This document shows, one piece after another, positions 34,043 to 43,166 of a stretch of 64,000 nt of DNA. The notes beneath the pieces were generated by a model. The model saw only the letters and a program-made list of their open reading frames with translations. It was not told the DNA's origin and did not search any database. The DNA lies in assembly GCA_965115825.1 (NCBI GenBank), contig OZ220464.1:1984001-2048000 (forward strand), written 5' to 3'. A program made the position numbers and the translations under genes. Numbering within the stretch: the first letter of the stretch is position 1; the number at the start of each line of letters is the position of its first letter. Source of the stretch: Bin87 sp965115825 (GTDB lineage: Bacteria > Chloroflexota > Dehalococcoidia > Lucifugimonadales > UBA3495).

Positions 34043-34072
34043 CCCAGCGGAGGTCTCAGCCATTGTAGTACA

Positions 34073-34579
34073 ATGGAGCCAATCAAAAGCATTGCCGAAC
34101 GTTACTGGATTGCCTACTATCTCGTGTACGCCATCGCAGTCGGACTCGGTATCTGGCGCTACCGACCACTGCAAGAAACGGGCAGAGACGAACTGTACGC
34201 GCTGGTAGCCGTTTTCGCTCTGGCAGCCGGCATCGCCTTGCTGGCCGCAATCCTATTGGAGGTGACAGGTCGTATGGTCCTCCTTATCCCCGACGCCATT
34301 AGAAAAATAAAAGAGCAAGGCCGAGAAGAAGGCCGCAAAGAAGTCCAAGAGGAAAACCGCCGCCGTATCGCTGAAGAACGTCGCCGCATCGCCGACGCCA
34401 TTAGAAAAATAAAAGAGCAAGGCCGAGAAGAAGGCCGCAAAGAAGTCCAAGAGGAAAACCGTCGCCGCATCGCCGACGCGCTTCGCCAACTCGGAGAGCG
34501 TGAAGATGGCAGCATCCATATTACGCTAACCCCCGAAGCGCTGAAAATCCTCCTCGGAGAAACCGACCCCGCTCCCTGA
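34073..34579 (+). CDS. Membrane-anchored coiled-coil protein
   Basis: The 168-residue protein has two predicted membrane segments, AYYLVYAIAVGLGIW (about 14-28) and LYALVAVFALAAGIALLAAILLE (about 42-64), then a charged coiled coil from about 75 to 140. The coil consists of a 34-residue unit, DAIRKIKEQGREEGRKEVQE and onward, which occurs one and two-thirds times because of a DNA duplication. The tail SIHITLTPEALKILLGE is a beta-like end. Family unknown. The nearest GGAGG is 20 bases away from ATG 34073, so the start is not well supported. Confidence 0.6.
   Translation: MEPIKSIAERYWIAYYLVYAIAVGLGIWRYRPLQETGRDELYALVAVFALAAGIALLAAILLEVTGRMVLLIPDAIRKIKEQGREEGRKEVQEENRRRIAEERRRIADAIRKIKEQGREEGRKEVQEENRRRIADALRQLGEREDGSIHITLTPEALKILLGETDPAP
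34292..34479. repeat. 102-bp tandem duplication inside a coding region
   Basis: The first unit (34292-34393) and second unit (34394-34479, partial) share their first 68 bases exactly and then differ at a few third positions. The period is 102 bases, 34 codons, so the reading frame is kept. Confidence 0.9.
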
Positions 34580-34601
34580 CCCTACCGCCCTATATCATGC
34601 A

Positions 34602-35693
34602 ATGGACACAGTAATCATCGGCTTGCCCCAATCGGGCAAAACTACCCTGTTCAACGCCCTCACCCTGGGCAAGTCCGACGCCAGCGGCGCCTCCGGGTCT
34701 GCCACCGAAATGCGTCTGGGCGTCGTCAAGGTTCCCGACCCCCGCTTGGAACGCCTCGCCGCCGTATATCGCCCCCGCAAGGTAGTTCCGGCGGAAATCC
34801 GGTACGCCGACCTGCCGGGGCCGGAGTCCATGGCTAAGTCTCAGGGCATCGGTGGCCGCTATCGCAACATATTGCAGTCCGCCACCGCCTTTTTGATGGT
34901 GGTGCGCGCTTTCAGCAGCGACTCGGTTCCCCATCCCACCGGGGAAGTTAATCCGGCGAGAGACCTCGAAACCATGCTTGGCGAGCTGGTCTTCGCCGAC
35001 CTGGAAGTGCTGGAACGGGCGTCAATTCGCCTGGCCGAGCAGATGAACAAGACCAAGCCCGCAGACCGGCCAACCGTGATCCGCCACAAAGACGCCGTTG
35101 AAAAAGCCCGCGCCGGGCTGGATAGCGGCATACCCGCGCGCCTCCAAACCTTCACCGATTCCGAACGCTCCGTCCTCGTGAATTACCAGCTGCTCACCGA
35201 CAAGAACGTAATCGCCGTTTTCAACACCGACGAAAACGGTCAGCACATCCGCATCGCCGACCTCCACCTTGACCCCAACCTGGTGCAGGGCCTCGGCGAA
35301 GTCAACATCAGCGCCCGCATCGAGGCCGAGCTGGCCATGATGGACCCGGAGGAAGCGGCAGAGTTCCGCGCCGACCTGGATTTGGGCGACCCGGCAACGT
35401 CCCAAGTAATCCGCGCCAGCTACGACACCCTGGGCCTCGTCTCCTTTCTCACCGTTGGCGAGGACGAAGTGCGAGCCTGGAGCGTCCCGGGCGGCCTTCC
35501 GGCCGTGGCAGCCGCCGGCGTCATTCATACCGACTTCACCCGAGGCTTCATCCGCGCCGAAGTCATCGCTTACGATGACTTCAACGCCTGCGGCAGCATG
35601 GCCCAGGGCCGCAAGGAGGGGCTGCTGCGCTCCGAAGGCAAAACCTATCCCGTTCGCGACGGCGACATCATTAACTTTCTGGTCAATACCTGA
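34602..35693 (+). CDS. ychF: YchF/Obg-like ATPase
   Basis: The 363-residue protein has a P-loop GLPQSGKTTLFN (8-19), a G3-like RYADLPGPESMAK and the C-terminal TGS domain with IHTDFTRGFIRAEVIAYDDF. YchF proteins hydrolyse ATP in preference to GTP and associate with ribosomes. The length is typical. The sequence is somewhat divergent from usual bacterial YchF in the G3 region. It overlaps the following GNAT gene by one base (TGATG). Confidence 0.88.
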   Translation: MDTVIIGLPQSGKTTLFNALTLGKSDASGASGSATEMRLGVVKVPDPRLERLAAVYRPRKVVPAEIRYADLPGPESMAKSQGIGGRYRNILQSATAFLMVVRAFSSDSVPHPTGEVNPARDLETMLGELVFADLEVLERASIRLAEQMNKTKPADRPTVIRHKDAVEKARAGLDSGIPARLQTFTDSERSVLVNYQLLTDKNVIAVFNTDENGQHIRIADLHLDPNLVQGLGEVNISARIEAELAMMDPEEAAEFRADLDLGDPATSQVIRASYDTLGLVSFLTVGEDEVRAWSVPGGLPAVAAAGVIHTDFTRGFIRAEVIAYDDFNACGSMAQGRKEGLLRSEGKTYPVRDGDIINFLVNT

Positions 35694-36244
35694 TGCTTGA
35701 CATCCGACTCTACCGCCCCCGAGACCACGAGGCCGTCCGCGAGCTCTTCTCCCACGCTCAGGACGACTTCGTACAGAGCTACCTGCACTCCGAAGAAGCC
35801 CGCCAGGACTTCAACGACTACGTCGCCGGCGCCCTCACGCGAGACCTGGCCGACATACAGCGCAGCTACCTGGAACATCCCGGCAGCAACTTCTGGGTCG
35901 CCGAGCGCAACGGCGCTACCGTCGGCTGCATCGGCGCATACCAGCGCGGCCACGAAGAAGTCGAAATCCGACGACTTGCCGTTCACCGCGACGCCCGCCG
36001 ACACGGCATAGCCTCGCAGCTCCTTGACCAGGCCGAGGCTTTTGCCCGCAGCCTCGGCTACGCGCGCACCATCGCCTGGACCTACAACCATATGCCGGCG
36101 GCCATCGCCTTCCTGCGCCGCCGCGGCTACTGCCTTATAGAAGACCACGCCTTCCCCCACACCAGCCTCACCCTCTACCTGTACTCCCTGGATTTGCAAC
36201 CCGTCAATCCGAAACCCGCCCCCGAATCTTGCCTGGAATCGTAG
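35693..36244 (+). CDS. GNAT family N-acetyltransferase
   Basis: The 183-residue protein has the acetyl-CoA motif VHRDARRHGIASQLLDQAEAFA and an N-terminal MLDIRLYRPRDHEAVRELF. The C-terminal WTYNHMPAAIAFLRRRGYCLIE is the usual final strand. It is translationally coupled to ychF. Substrate unknown; ribosomal proteins, antibiotics and small amines are all precedents. Confidence 0.85.
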   Translation: MLDIRLYRPRDHEAVRELFSHAQDDFVQSYLHSEEARQDFNDYVAGALTRDLADIQRSYLEHPGSNFWVAERNGATVGCIGAYQRGHEEVEIRRLAVHRDARRHGIASQLLDQAEAFARSLGYARTIAWTYNHMPAAIAFLRRRGYCLIEDHAFPHTSLTLYLYSLDLQPVNPKPAPESCLES

Positions 36245-36311
36245 CCAACTTGACAGAATCAAGCATTGCCGGTAGCATGGTCAACGTTTAACAATCGCGA
36301 ATACCTCTGGA

Positions 36312-36458
36312 ACCCTTATCCAGACAGGCGGAGGGAACGGCCCTGTGAAGCCTGGCAACCAATCCCGCTCACCCAGTGGGGTCAGGTGCTAATTCCGGCG
36401 TCCCGCGCATTACGTCCCCCACGACGCAATGGCAGCGGTATGACGAAAGATGAGGGGA
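36312..36458 (+). promoter_or_regulatory. SAM-I (S-box) riboswitch aptamer
   Basis: The S-box core words are all present in order: CTTATCcAGAcaGGcGGAGGGAACGGCCC (36315-36343), GTGAAGCCTGGCAACC (36345-36360), and GGTGCTAATTCCGGCG (36385-36400). P1 closes between CCCTTATC at about 36313 and GATGAGGGG at 36449-36457. SAM binding should favour the downstream terminator and shut off mtnA and the genes after it. Confidence 0.88.
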
Positions 36459-36469
36459 GTACTGTACTG

Positions 36470-36506
36470 ATGGGCTCTCCCGGCTTGGGTAGGCCCATGT
36501 TTTTTT
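36470..36506 (+). terminator. Riboswitch expression-platform terminator
   Basis: ATGGGCTCTCCC (36470-36481) can pair with GGGTAGGCCCAT (36487-36498), leaving a short loop, and is followed by seven T at 36500-36506. Its U-tract ends four bases before the mtnA ATG, so no separate ribosome-binding site is visible. Confidence 0.78.
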
Positions 36507-36510
36507 GCCC

Positions 36511-37554
36511 ATGAACGAAATCCGACCAATCAACTGGACTGGCAGCAGCATCCGATTGCTTGACCAAACGCTGCTGCCCCACGAGTACGCAACGGTCAAC
36601 ATCACCGATTATCGCGCCGCCGCCGCCGCCATCACTGAGATGCGCGTGCGCGGCGCCCCGGCTATCGGCGTAACCGCTGCCTATGCCATGGTCCTCGCCG
36701 CCGCCGAGCTGCAATCCCGCGAGCGCGACCATTTCATCGGCGCCCTGCGGCAAGCCGCCTCTCACGTGGCCGCGGCCCGGCCCACTGCCGTCAACCTCGC
36801 CTGGGCCGTGCGCCGAATGCTCCGAGTCGCCGAGGCGGAACCCGACCCCGGCAGCATCCTGCCCCGCATGGAAGCCGAAGCCCGGCGCATCCAGCAAGAG
36901 GACGAAACCGTCAATCGCCGCATCGGCGAGCATGGCCGCCCTCTCATGCCTCCCGACGGCCACGGCGTACTGACCCACTGCAACACTGGCGCGCTGGCTA
37001 CGTCCGGGTTTGGCACCGCCCTCGGCGTGATACGCGCCGGCTGGGAAGCCGGCGCCCGCTTCAACGTTTATAACACTGAAACCCGGCCTTGGCTCCAAGG
37101 CGCCCGCCTTACTTCATGGGAGTTCCGGCAGCTGGGCATACCTGCCACACTGATTGCCGATTCCGCCGCCGGCATACTGATGCAGCACGGCCGCGTTTCC
37201 TGCGTCATCACCGGCGCCGACCGAATTGCCGCCAACGGGGACACCGCCAACAAGATCGGCACCTACACCCTGGCCGTCCTGGCCCACGCAAACCACATAC
37301 CTTTCTACATCGCCGCCCCCACCAGCACCGTCGACCTCGCCATCGCCCAGGGCGACGATATTGCCATCGAAGAACGGCCGCAGCGCGAAGTTACCGGCTA
37401 CGCCGGAACCCCCATCGCCCCCGACAACACGACCGCCTACAACCCGGCTTTCGACGTTACCCCCCATCAGTACATCTCCGCCATCGTTACCGAAACCATG
37501 GTCTGCCGCCCTCCCTACGCGCAGTCGTTGCGGCAGGCAGTGGACGCCGCCTGA
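36511..37554 (+). CDS. mtnA: S-methyl-5-thioribose-1-phosphate isomerase
   Basis: MtnA isomerises methylthioribose-1-phosphate to methylthioribulose-1-phosphate in the methionine salvage pathway. The 347-residue protein begins MNEIRPINWTGSSIRLLDQT. The catalytic Cys is in LTHCNTGALAT and the Asp in TGADRIAANGDTANKIGT. RVRGAPAIGVTAAYA is the phosphate-loop region. ATG 36511 gives the standard N-terminus; the in-frame TTG two codons earlier is within the terminator U-tract. It is the first gene under the SAM-I riboswitch. Confidence 0.95.
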   Translation: MNEIRPINWTGSSIRLLDQTLLPHEYATVNITDYRAAAAAITEMRVRGAPAIGVTAAYAMVLAAAELQSRERDHFIGALRQAASHVAAARPTAVNLAWAVRRMLRVAEAEPDPGSILPRMEAEARRIQQEDETVNRRIGEHGRPLMPPDGHGVLTHCNTGALATSGFGTALGVIRAGWEAGARFNVYNTETRPWLQGARLTSWEFRQLGIPATLIADSAAGILMQHGRVSCVITGADRIAANGDTANKIGTYTLAVLAHANHIPFYIAAPTSTVDLAIAQGDDIAIEERPQREVTGYAGTPIAPDNTTAYNPAFDVTPHQYISAIVTETMVCRPPYAQSLRQAVDAA

Positions 37555-37613
37555 CCTTCCCCTCACCGATCGCTCCCCCTTCGCAGCATCACTACCCCGG
37601 AGGCCCGCGCGCC

Positions 37614-38708
37614 ATGACCATCGACCCGCAAACCCGCCGCCGCATCGCCCGCACCGGCTTCACCGCTCACGACCCGGCCCAGGCCAGCCCCGGCTATACC
37701 CTCTACGCGCCAATGTCCGGCAATGGTGAAGTCTATCTGCTGGACGCCAACGGCCACGTGGCCCATCAGTGGCAGCTCCCCTATCCCCCCGGCTTATACG
37801 GCTACCTCCTGCCCAACGGCAACCTGTTCTACGGCGGCAAAGCGCGCGATGATGGCAGCTGGAACATCTTCGAGGGCATGAAGCGCTTCAAGGGCGGCGT
37901 AATGCTGGAGGTCGACTGGGATGGCAACATCGTCTGGGAGCACCGCGACCCTTGCCATCACCACGACGCCCGACGCACGGCCTCCGGAGGCTGTCTCTAC
38001 CTCACCGTGGCCCGAATGGACGACGCCCAGGCCGCGCAAATTCAAGGCGGACAGCCCGGCTCTGGCGCCGGCGGTATGTGGTGCGACGTCCTCGTGGAAG
38101 TGGACGCCGCCGGCAACCGCATCTGGGAATGGCGCGCCTCCGAGCGTCTCGACCCCCAACGCCACATCATCAGCTTCAACGACCTGCGCGACGAATGGAG
38201 CCACGGCAATACCGTCGCGCCGCTCCCCGACAACCGGGTGCTGTTCAGCTTTCGCAACATCTCCACCGTCGGCATCATCGACCAGGCCAGCGGCGCAATC
38301 ACCTGGCAGCTGGGCGACGACACCCTCGCCCAGCAGCACGACCCCTCCCTGCTGGACAACGGCAACGTGCTGATTTACGATAACGGCTCCCACAGCAAAC
38401 ATAACCCGCTGCCGGCCTCCCGCGTCATCGAAGTTGACCCGGCCTCCAACGAAATTGTCTGGCAGTACCAGGACAACCCGCCCTTCAACTTCTTCAGCGC
38501 CTACATCTCCGGCGCCCGCCGGCTGCCCAACGGCAACACTCTGATTACCGAAGGACACTTCGGCCGCATCTTCCAGGTAACCCCGGCCGGCCAGGTCGTG
38601 TGGGAGTACATCAACCCCCACTTCGCTCCCAACGAGCAGGGCTACGTAGTCAACAGCGTTTTCCGGGCCACCCACTACCTCCCCGAGCAAATTCCCCAAT
38701 TACGCTGA
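37614..38708 (+). CDS. Arylsulfotransferase-like (ASST, Arylsulfotran_2) protein
   Basis: The 364-residue protein has the beta-propeller of aryl-sulfate sulfotransferases: AQASPGYTLYAPMSGNGEVYLLD, several xxNGHVAHQW / WDGNIVWEH blades, EWSHGNTVAPLPDNRVLFS, and YISGARRLPNGNTLITEGHFG. A periplasmic signal peptide is absent, unlike classical ASST, so the substrate may be an intracellular sulfur compound. GGAGG lies ten bases before ATG 37614. It follows mtnA by 59 bases within the SAM-recycling cluster. Confidence 0.82.
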   Translation: MTIDPQTRRRIARTGFTAHDPAQASPGYTLYAPMSGNGEVYLLDANGHVAHQWQLPYPPGLYGYLLPNGNLFYGGKARDDGSWNIFEGMKRFKGGVMLEVDWDGNIVWEHRDPCHHHDARRTASGGCLYLTVARMDDAQAAQIQGGQPGSGAGGMWCDVLVEVDAAGNRIWEWRASERLDPQRHIISFNDLRDEWSHGNTVAPLPDNRVLFSFRNISTVGIIDQASGAITWQLGDDTLAQQHDPSLLDNGNVLIYDNGSHSKHNPLPASRVIEVDPASNEIVWQYQDNPPFNFFSAYISGARRLPNGNTLITEGHFGRIFQVTPAGQVVWEYINPHFAPNEQGYVVNSVFRATHYLPEQIPQLR

Positions 38709-38982
38709 AAGGCAGGCCGTTTGATGAAAACCTCGCAGCCTCACATCCACGGACAAGGCGAACCGCCCACCGGCGACCTGGCCGGCGGCGCTCACATCCC
38801 CGCCATACGCATCATCGCGTTGTCCACCGTCAGCGTAGGCGTTCACCGGATATACCGCGCACCGAATCTGTTCCGGCTCGCCGCCTTTGTCGGCGTCTCT
38901 TTCCGGTCCGTCTCCCTATCCCGAACCTTCTGACCCTGCATCCCGCCCCCATTTTCGTCCCTGCAAGAGGACCCTTATACCG

Positions 38983-39873
38983 ATGCCAAACCACCCCCAA
39001 GCCGAAATCGCCATCATCGGCGGCAGCGGCCTCTACGAAATCCAGGGCTTTGCCGAAACCGCCGTGGTGGACATTGACACCCCCTTCGGCAAGCCCTCCG
39101 ACGCCATCACCCTCGGCGAGCTGCTGGACGTGCCCGTAGCCTTCCTCCCCCGCCACGGACGCGGCCACCGTGTCAGCCCTACCGAACTGCCCTTCCGCGC
39201 CAACATCTACGCCCTGAAAACGCTGGGAGTCAAACGCATCGTGTCCGTCAGCGCAGTAGGCAGCCTGCAAGCCCGGCTGGAACCGCAGCACATGGTCGTC
39301 CCCGACCAACTCATTGACCGCACCCGCGGCCTGCGCCCCAGCACCTTCTTTGAAAACGGCGTAGTGGCCCATATATCCTTCGCCGAACCCTTCTGCCCCA
39401 ACATCAGCCGCGTCCTGGCCGAGGGCGGCAAGGGCCAGGGCATCCCCACCCACGCCGGCGCAACGCTGGTGGTGATGGAAGGCCCGGCCTTCTCCACCAA
39501 AGCCGAATCCGAAATGTACCGCTCCTGGGGCGGCGACCTCATCGGCATGACCGCCCTCCCCGAGGCCAAACTCGCCCGCGAAGCCGAAATCTGCTACGCC
39601 GCCATGACCTGGGTCACCGACTATGATTGCTGGCACCCCGACCACGACGCCGTAACCGTGGATATCGTCCTGGAAAACCTCATCGCCAACGTTGCCAACA
39701 GCCGCATCATCCTTCGCCACGTCATGCCTATCCTGGCCAGCCTCGAACCCTGCCATTGCCAAACGGCCCTGACCAACGCCATCATCACGGAACGATCTCA
39801 AATACCCGCCGAAGCCCGGCGGAGGCTCTACCCCATCGCCGGCGCACACCTCGACCCTCCGTCCGGCGCGTAG
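38983..39873 (+). CDS. mtnP: S-methyl-5'-thioadenosine phosphorylase
   Basis: MtnP phosphorolyses methylthioadenosine to adenine and methylthioribose-1-phosphate, the substrate of mtnA. The 296-residue protein has AEIAIIGGSGLYEI at the start, LPRHGRGHRVSPTELPFRAN, SVSAVGSLQA and LIGMTALPEAKLAREAEICYA. PNP-family 2 geometry. ATG 38983 follows a GAGGAC weak site; the frame is open a further 32 codons upstream with a different character. A 274-base gap to the previous gene contains only an unlikely short frame. Confidence 0.94.
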   Translation: MPNHPQAEIAIIGGSGLYEIQGFAETAVVDIDTPFGKPSDAITLGELLDVPVAFLPRHGRGHRVSPTELPFRANIYALKTLGVKRIVSVSAVGSLQARLEPQHMVVPDQLIDRTRGLRPSTFFENGVVAHISFAEPFCPNISRVLAEGGKGQGIPTHAGATLVVMEGPAFSTKAESEMYRSWGGDLIGMTALPEAKLAREAEICYAAMTWVTDYDCWHPDHDAVTVDIVLENLIANVANSRIILRHVMPILASLEPCHCQTALTNAIITERSQIPAEARRRLYPIAGAHLDPPSGA

Positions 39874-39940
39874 CTCCCCGCTATTCAGTAACGACGCCTC
39901 AAACTACCAAAGCACGCAGCATACCCAAGGAGGTAACACA

Positions 39941-40300
39941 ATGCCGCGACAGAACCCGGGGGAACCCTACTACCGCGTCGACTCCCCCGAAGCTCTCCAA
40001 ATACTCAACGCCGACCCCGACGGCGCCGTCATCATTGACGTCCGCCGCGACGACGAATGGGTCACCGGCCACGCTGCCGGCGCAATCCACATCAACGTCG
40101 ACGACCTGCCCGGCCGTATGGATGAAGTGCCCGAGGACAAGAAGATCCTCTTCATCTGCGCCGCCGGCGTCCGCAGCGGCCTCGCCTGCGAACTGGCCGC
40201 CGCCATGGGCTACGACTCCGAAATGCTCTACAACGTCGACGACGGCGCTCCTGCTTGGATTGCCGCCGGCAATCCCACCTCCTACGGAGAAGATCCGTAA
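39941..40300 (+). CDS. Rhodanese-domain sulfurtransferase
   Basis: The 119-residue single-domain rhodanese carries the persulfide Cys in FICAAGVRSGLACELA and the strand motifs VIIDVRRDDEWVTGHAAGA and IHINVDDL. It is preceded by AAGGAGGT before ATG 39941. In the cluster, it may handle sulfur released in methionine or methylthio salvage; this is inference from context. It lies 51 bases before ahcY. Confidence 0.93.
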   Translation: MPRQNPGEPYYRVDSPEALQILNADPDGAVIIDVRRDDEWVTGHAAGAIHINVDDLPGRMDEVPEDKKILFICAAGVRSGLACELAAAMGYDSEMLYNVDDGAPAWIAAGNPTSYGEDP

Positions 40301-40351
40301 CCTGCAAACATCAGCATCCACACCACAAAAAGAAACGAGAGGTACACCGAT

Positions 40352-41623
40352 TTGACTGTTCAAAAAACCAAAGGCGACGTAAAAGACCTTTCTCTCGCCC
40401 AGGCCGGCGTTGACCGGATCCAATGGGCCGGCCGGGAGATGCCCGTTGTCAACCTGATTGCCGAACGCTTCCGTAAGGAACGCCCCCTGGAAGGCGTGCG
40501 GATGGCCGCCTGCCTCCACGTAACCACCGAAACCGCCAACCTGGCCATCGCCCTGAAAGCCGGCGGCGCCGACCTCGTCCTCTGCGCCAGCAACCCCCTC
40601 AGCACACAGGACGAAACCGCCGCCGCCCTGGTTCAGGAGTACGGCATCCCCACCTACGCCATCAAGGGCGAAGACAACGACACCTACTACCAGCACATCA
40701 ACGCCGTTCTGGACCACGCCCCCAACGTCACTATGGACGACGGCGCCGACCTCGTTGGCATCCTCCACAAGGAACGCAGCGACCTGCTCCCCAACGTCAT
40801 CGCCGGCACCGAAGAAACCACAACCGGCGTGGTTCGCCTCACCGCCATGGCCGCCGACGGCCAGCTGCAATACCCCATCATCGCCGTCAACGAGGCCGAA
40901 ACCAAACACTTCTTCGACAACCGCTACGGCACTGGCCAAAGCACCCTCGACGGCATCACCCGCGCCACCAACATCCTGTGGGCCGGGCGTCGCGTAGTCG
41001 TCGGCGGTTACGGCTGGTGCGGCCGCGGCGTCGCCTCCCGGGCCCGCGGCATGGGCGCCCACGTCATCGTCACCGAGGTCAACCCGGTTCGCGCCCTCGA
41101 AGCCGTCATGGACGGCTTTCAGGTCATGCCCGGCATAGAAGCCGCCAAAGTCGGCGAGGTCTTCATCACCGTTTCCGGCGGCTGGCACGTCATCGGCAAA
41201 GAACACCTGGCCGTCATGCCCGACCGGGCGATTATCTCCAACAGCGGCCACTTCAACGTCGAAATCGACATACCTGCCTTGCAGGCCATGTCCGTCAGCC
41301 ATCGGGAAGTTCGCCCCTTCGTCGAAGAATACGCCACCGCCGACGGCCGGCGCCTCTACCTCCTGGGCGAGGGCCGCCTCATCAACCTGGCCGCCGCCGA
41401 AGGACACCCTTCCGCAGTAATGGACATGAGCTTCGCCAACCAGGCCCTCAGCGCCGAGTACCTCGTGCAGCGGCACCAGGAACTGGACAACGGCGTCCAC
41501 GTGGTGCCACGGGACATCGACGCCGAAGTGGGCCGCCTCAAGCTCGCAACCATGGGCATCAGCATCGACACCCTGACCGTCGAGCAGACCGCCTACAACG
41601 AAAGCTGGGAAGAGGGCACCTAG
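40352..41623 (+). CDS. ahcY: Adenosylhomocysteinase
   Basis: AhcY hydrolyses S-adenosylhomocysteine to adenosine and homocysteine. The 423-residue protein begins at a TTG (MTVQKTKGDV), about ten bases after GAGAGG. It contains ACLHVTTETANLAIALKAGG, the NAD site RVVVGGYGWCGRGVASRARG and SNSGHFNVEIDI. The length and all signatures are standard. An unusual start codon may lower translation relative to metK. Confidence 0.96.
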   Translation: MTVQKTKGDVKDLSLAQAGVDRIQWAGREMPVVNLIAERFRKERPLEGVRMAACLHVTTETANLAIALKAGGADLVLCASNPLSTQDETAAALVQEYGIPTYAIKGEDNDTYYQHINAVLDHAPNVTMDDGADLVGILHKERSDLLPNVIAGTEETTTGVVRLTAMAADGQLQYPIIAVNEAETKHFFDNRYGTGQSTLDGITRATNILWAGRRVVVGGYGWCGRGVASRARGMGAHVIVTEVNPVRALEAVMDGFQVMPGIEAAKVGEVFITVSGGWHVIGKEHLAVMPDRAIISNSGHFNVEIDIPALQAMSVSHREVRPFVEEYATADGRRLYLLGEGRLINLAAAEGHPSAVMDMSFANQALSAEYLVQRHQELDNGVHVVPRDIDAEVGRLKLATMGISIDTLTVEQTAYNESWEEGT

Positions 41624-41720
41624 TAAGGCGCCTGGCCTTTCTCCCCCTTTCACAAAAACACGCTGCATTCCCTCCCTGCGCGGGAACAGCAACGGAAAAC
41701 CACTCGGAGGAACCAATCTT

Positions 41721-42965
41721 ATGCCAATCCAATTCATGACATCGCCCAAGTACCTGCTCACCTCAGAGTCGGTCACCGAAGGCCACCCTGACAAGGTTTG
41801 CGACCAGATTTCCGACGCCGTCCTGGACGCCGCCTTTACCGTTGACCCCATGAGCCGCGTCGCCTGCGAAACCGTCGCCGGCAAAAACCTAATCATGGTC
41901 ACCGGCGAAATCACCACCCAGGCCGAGCTCGACTTCGACGCCATCGCCCGCCGCACCCTGCTCGAAATCGGCTACACCGACGTCAAGTATGGCATCGACG
42001 GCTATTCCTGCGGCGTCATCCGCAACGCCAGCCAGCAGTCCCCGGACATCAACGCCGGCGTCAGCACCGCCCTCGAAGCCCGCTCCAACGGCTCCACCGC
42101 TGCCGACGCCCGCCGCGCCACCGGCGCCGGCGACCAGGGCATGATGGTCGGCTTCGCCTGTAACGAAACCGACGGCCTCATGCCCCTCACCGTCGACCTG
42201 TCCCACCGTCTGGTCGAACGCCTGGCTGCTGTGCGCAAAAACGGCGCCCTGCCTTACCTCGGCCCCGACGGCAAGTCCCAGGTCACCGTAGAGTACCGCT
42301 ACGGCAAACCCCATCGGGTCGACGCCGTAGTCATCAGCACTCAGCACGACGACGCCGCCGACCGCAACGCCTTCAACCAAAAACTGCGCGCCGACATCAT
42401 TAAGCACGTCATCAATCCCATCGTGCCGGCCAACCTGCTGGACGACAACACCAACTACTACGTCAACCCCAGCGGCTGGTTCGTCGTCGGCGGCCCCCAG
42501 GGCGACACCGGCCTGACCGGGCGCAAAATTCTGGTGGACACCTACGGCGGCATCGCCCGCCACGGCGGCGGCGCCTTCTCCGGCAAAGACCCCACCAAAG
42601 TCGACCGCTCCGGCGCCTATGCCGCCCGCTACGTGGCTAAAAACATCGTCGCCGCCGGCCTGGCCGACCGCTGCGAAATTATCGTCTCCTACGCCATCGG
42701 CGTCGCCGACCCCATCTCCGTGGCCGTTGAAACCTTCGACACCAACCACATCGACAACGAGAAAATCGAAGAGCTGGTGCGCGAACACTTCGACCTCCGC
42801 CCCGGCGCCATCATCGAAGACCTCAAACTGCGCCGACCCATCTACCGTAAAACGGCTGCCTACGGACACTTCGGCCGCACCGACATCGACCTCCCCTGGG
42901 AGCAAACCGACAAGGCTGAGGCGCTCAAGCAGGCTGCCGGCGTTCTGGCCGGAACCGCCACCTAG
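41721..42965 (+). CDS. metK: S-adenosylmethionine synthetase
   Basis: MetK makes SAM from methionine and ATP. The 414-residue protein has TSESVTEGHPDKVCDQISDA, GAGDQGMMVGFACNE and HGGGAFSGKDPTKVDRSGAYAARY. GGAGGAACC lies before ATG 41721. It is the last gene of the mtnA-ASST-mtnP-rhodanese-ahcY-metK group. Because all lie downstream of the SAM-I riboswitch and share strand and spacing, SAM feedback over several of them is plausible; internal promoters cannot be excluded. Confidence 0.98.
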   Translation: MPIQFMTSPKYLLTSESVTEGHPDKVCDQISDAVLDAAFTVDPMSRVACETVAGKNLIMVTGEITTQAELDFDAIARRTLLEIGYTDVKYGIDGYSCGVIRNASQQSPDINAGVSTALEARSNGSTAADARRATGAGDQGMMVGFACNETDGLMPLTVDLSHRLVERLAAVRKNGALPYLGPDGKSQVTVEYRYGKPHRVDAVVISTQHDDAADRNAFNQKLRADIIKHVINPIVPANLLDDNTNYYVNPSGWFVVGGPQGDTGLTGRKILVDTYGGIARHGGGAFSGKDPTKVDRSGAYAARYVAKNIVAAGLADRCEIIVSYAIGVADPISVAVETFDTNHIDNEKIEELVREHFDLRPGAIIEDLKLRRPIYRKTAAYGHFGRTDIDLPWEQTDKAEALKQAAGVLAGTAT

Positions 42966-43166
42966 CCTGCAACTGCCCGTAAATCACCCTTCCGGTGCCC
43001 GCGGGAACCCGCCTCCCTGGTGCGCGCCCTTCGCCTCTGTGCGAGGGGCGTATTTCCGTCGGCCCTCGCATAATCGCCAAACCCTGCAACCCAGACTATC
43101 CCGTTCATTCTGCCCATCCCGGTAAAATGCTCCTATGCAACGCAAATCAATTTTGGAGCGCGCAAG

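Noticed and set aside
38724..38933. A 69-codon frame between the arylsulfotransferase-like gene and mtnP
   Set aside because: No good Shine-Dalgarno, a low-complexity translation and no recognisable fold; treated as intergenic.
39899..41956. A 685-codon minus-strand frame opposite rhodanese, ahcY and metK
   Set aside because: It is Gly/Val/Asp-rich, shows no domain and mirrors well-supported plus-strand genes; high GC suppresses stops.
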